7,152 bases of DNA from contig JAKEEN010000005.1 of NCBI GenBank assembly GCA_022616575.1, positions 1 through 7,152 on the forward strand. The letters are read 5' to 3'. The DNA comes from Flammeovirgaceae bacterium (GTDB taxonomy: Bacteria > Bacteroidota > Bacteroidia > Cytophagales > Cyclobacteriaceae). A program made the translations under genes and the position numbers. Position 1 is the first letter of the stretch. Every line of letters starts with the position of its first letter. Shown here in pieces: positions 6,257-7,152 of this stretch. The notes beneath the pieces were generated by a model, which did not search any database, was not told the origin of the DNA, and was given only the letters and a program-made list of their open reading frames with translations.

Positions 6257-7152
6257 ATGGAGAAATCTGATTTATATATCCTCTTAATTGCGTTAGCGCT
6301 GCCATTTATCTCTTTTATTATATCTTTTCTCATACCGAATCGACTTGAAAAATTAATTCCCTGGCTTGCCACGGCAGTCATGAGTGTCGGCCTTGTCTCT
6401 GCTACACTTTTATTTTATTCAGACGGTATTTCAGGATTTACATTTCGATGGTTCAGTGTCGGCACTGCAGACTTTAGCGTTGATCTTAAATTGAGAGGTG
6501 AATCTGTCACCATGCTCATGGTGGTATATGCTATCTCATGGATTGTGCACTTATATTCCATTGGATACATCACAAAGCACAAAGGACTAAAACGCTACTT
6601 CGGTATGCTCGGCTTTTTTACTTTTTCTATGGCCGGTGTTGTAGTAGCAGACAACTTGCTACTGCTTTTTATTTTCTGGGAATTGGTTGGCTTTGCTTCT
6701 TATATTTTGATTGGACATTGGTTTGAAAAGGAAGAGGCAGGCACTGCATCGCTTAAAGCATTTTTATTCAATCGTGTGGGCGATGTGATTTTCTTAGTCG
6801 GATTACTGCTTATCTATTCGCAAACACGCACATTCAGCATCACTGAACTCAGCACATTAGACTCCGCTGATTGGTTTGCTATGGCATCCCTTTGCATTTT
6901 CTGCGGAGTCATTGGAAAATCAGCCCAGTTGCCCCTCTTCAGTTGGTTGCCATCGGCCATGGTTGGCCCCACCCCGGTTTCAGCGCTGATCCATGCAGCT
7001 ACTATGGTGGCTGCAGGTGTTTATCTGTTGCTTAGAGTCCACTTTTTATTTACTCCTGTTACTTTGAATATAGTTGCTTTGGCAGGGATCAGTACTGCAA
7101 TTATTGGCAGCATTTCGGCCATTGCTCAATATGATATAAAAAAAATTCTTGC
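6257..7152 (+). CDS. nuoL: NADH-quinone oxidoreductase subunit L, 3' part outside window
   Basis: NuoL (ND5 family) is the distal antiporter-like proton-pumping subunit of complex I. The window holds the first 298 codons of a protein that is usually over 600 residues long. Key features are in order: HLYSIGYI (98-105), ADNLLLLFIFWELVGFASY (131-149) with the essential Glu142, FNRVGD (171-176), GKSAQLPLFSWLP (220-232) with conserved Lys221, and PTPVSALIHAATMVAAGVYL (238-257). The final visible residues QYDIKKIL match the start of the helix region following the broken helix. The ATG follows the nuoK stop by one base, with AAAAGG (6246-6251) as a plausible ribosome site. Further nuo genes (nuoM, nuoN) would be expected beyond the edge. 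Confidence 0.97.
   Translation, partial: MEKSDLYILLIALALPFISFIISFLIPNRLEKLIPWLATAVMSVGLVSATLLFYSDGISGFTFRWFSVGTADFSVDLKLRGESVTMLMVVYAISWIVHLYSIGYITKHKGLKRYFGMLGFFTFSMAGVVVADNLLLLFIFWELVGFASYILIGHWFEKEEAGTASLKAFLFNRVGDVIFLVGLLLIYSQTRTFSITELSTLDSADWFAMASLCIFCGVIGKSAQLPLFSWLPSAMVGPTPVSALIHAATMVAAGVYLLLRVHFLFTPVTLNIVALAGISTAIIGSISAIAQYDIKKIL

Noticed and set aside
6950..6966. NuoL has LPSAM where LPDAM or LADAM is common
   Set aside because: This position varies in ND5-type proteins, and the surrounding GPTPVSALIHAATM motif is intact.

Overview
The window looks like chromosomal DNA of a member of the Bacteroidota, probably a cytophagia-like lineage. The basis is moderate AT-richness, few clear Shine-Dalgarno sites, TPR sensor proteins with secretion signals, and Bacteroidota-like Nuo and MurI protein sequences. 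This placement is an inference from recognition, not from a search.

Left part (1-1480): a minus-strand gene, running off the left edge, encodes a secreted or membrane-anchored TPR protein. It diverges across a very short gap from an intact glutamate racemase gene (murI) for peptidoglycan precursor synthesis.

Right part (about 1605-7152): a plus-strand cluster of respiratory complex I membrane-arm and connecting genes in the order nuoH, sensor kinase, nuoI, nuoJ, nuoK, nuoL (cut by the right edge). nuoI/J and nuoJ/K overlap, and nuoL follows nuoK by one base, so these form a tight operon. nuoA-G are not upstream of nuoH; murI is.

Three things stand out. (1) nuoH carries an in-frame amber codon (TAG, 1725-1727) after about 40 conserved N-terminal codons. 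Homology resumes in the same frame directly after it, so calling the gene from the ATG at 1731 loses the conserved first helix. (2) A complete TPR-transmembrane-histidine kinase gene sits between nuoH and nuoI and starts at a GTG that overlaps the nuoH stop codon (GTGA). (3) The 133-base gap between the kinase and nuoI holds two oppositely oriented arrays of 7-base repeats (GTTA-type on the left, TAAC-type on the right) that can pair as a long imperfect stem around a structured core.

How the genes fit together: NuoH and NuoI are neighbours in the assembled enzyme, at the quinone site and the N2-cluster side, while NuoJ, K and L belong to the proton-pumping membrane arm. The embedded kinase could be a passenger or could link envelope sensing to complex I expression; the sequence alone does not say which. 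No RNA genes, CRISPR arrays, transposase genes or gene-free stretches over 300 bases were seen.
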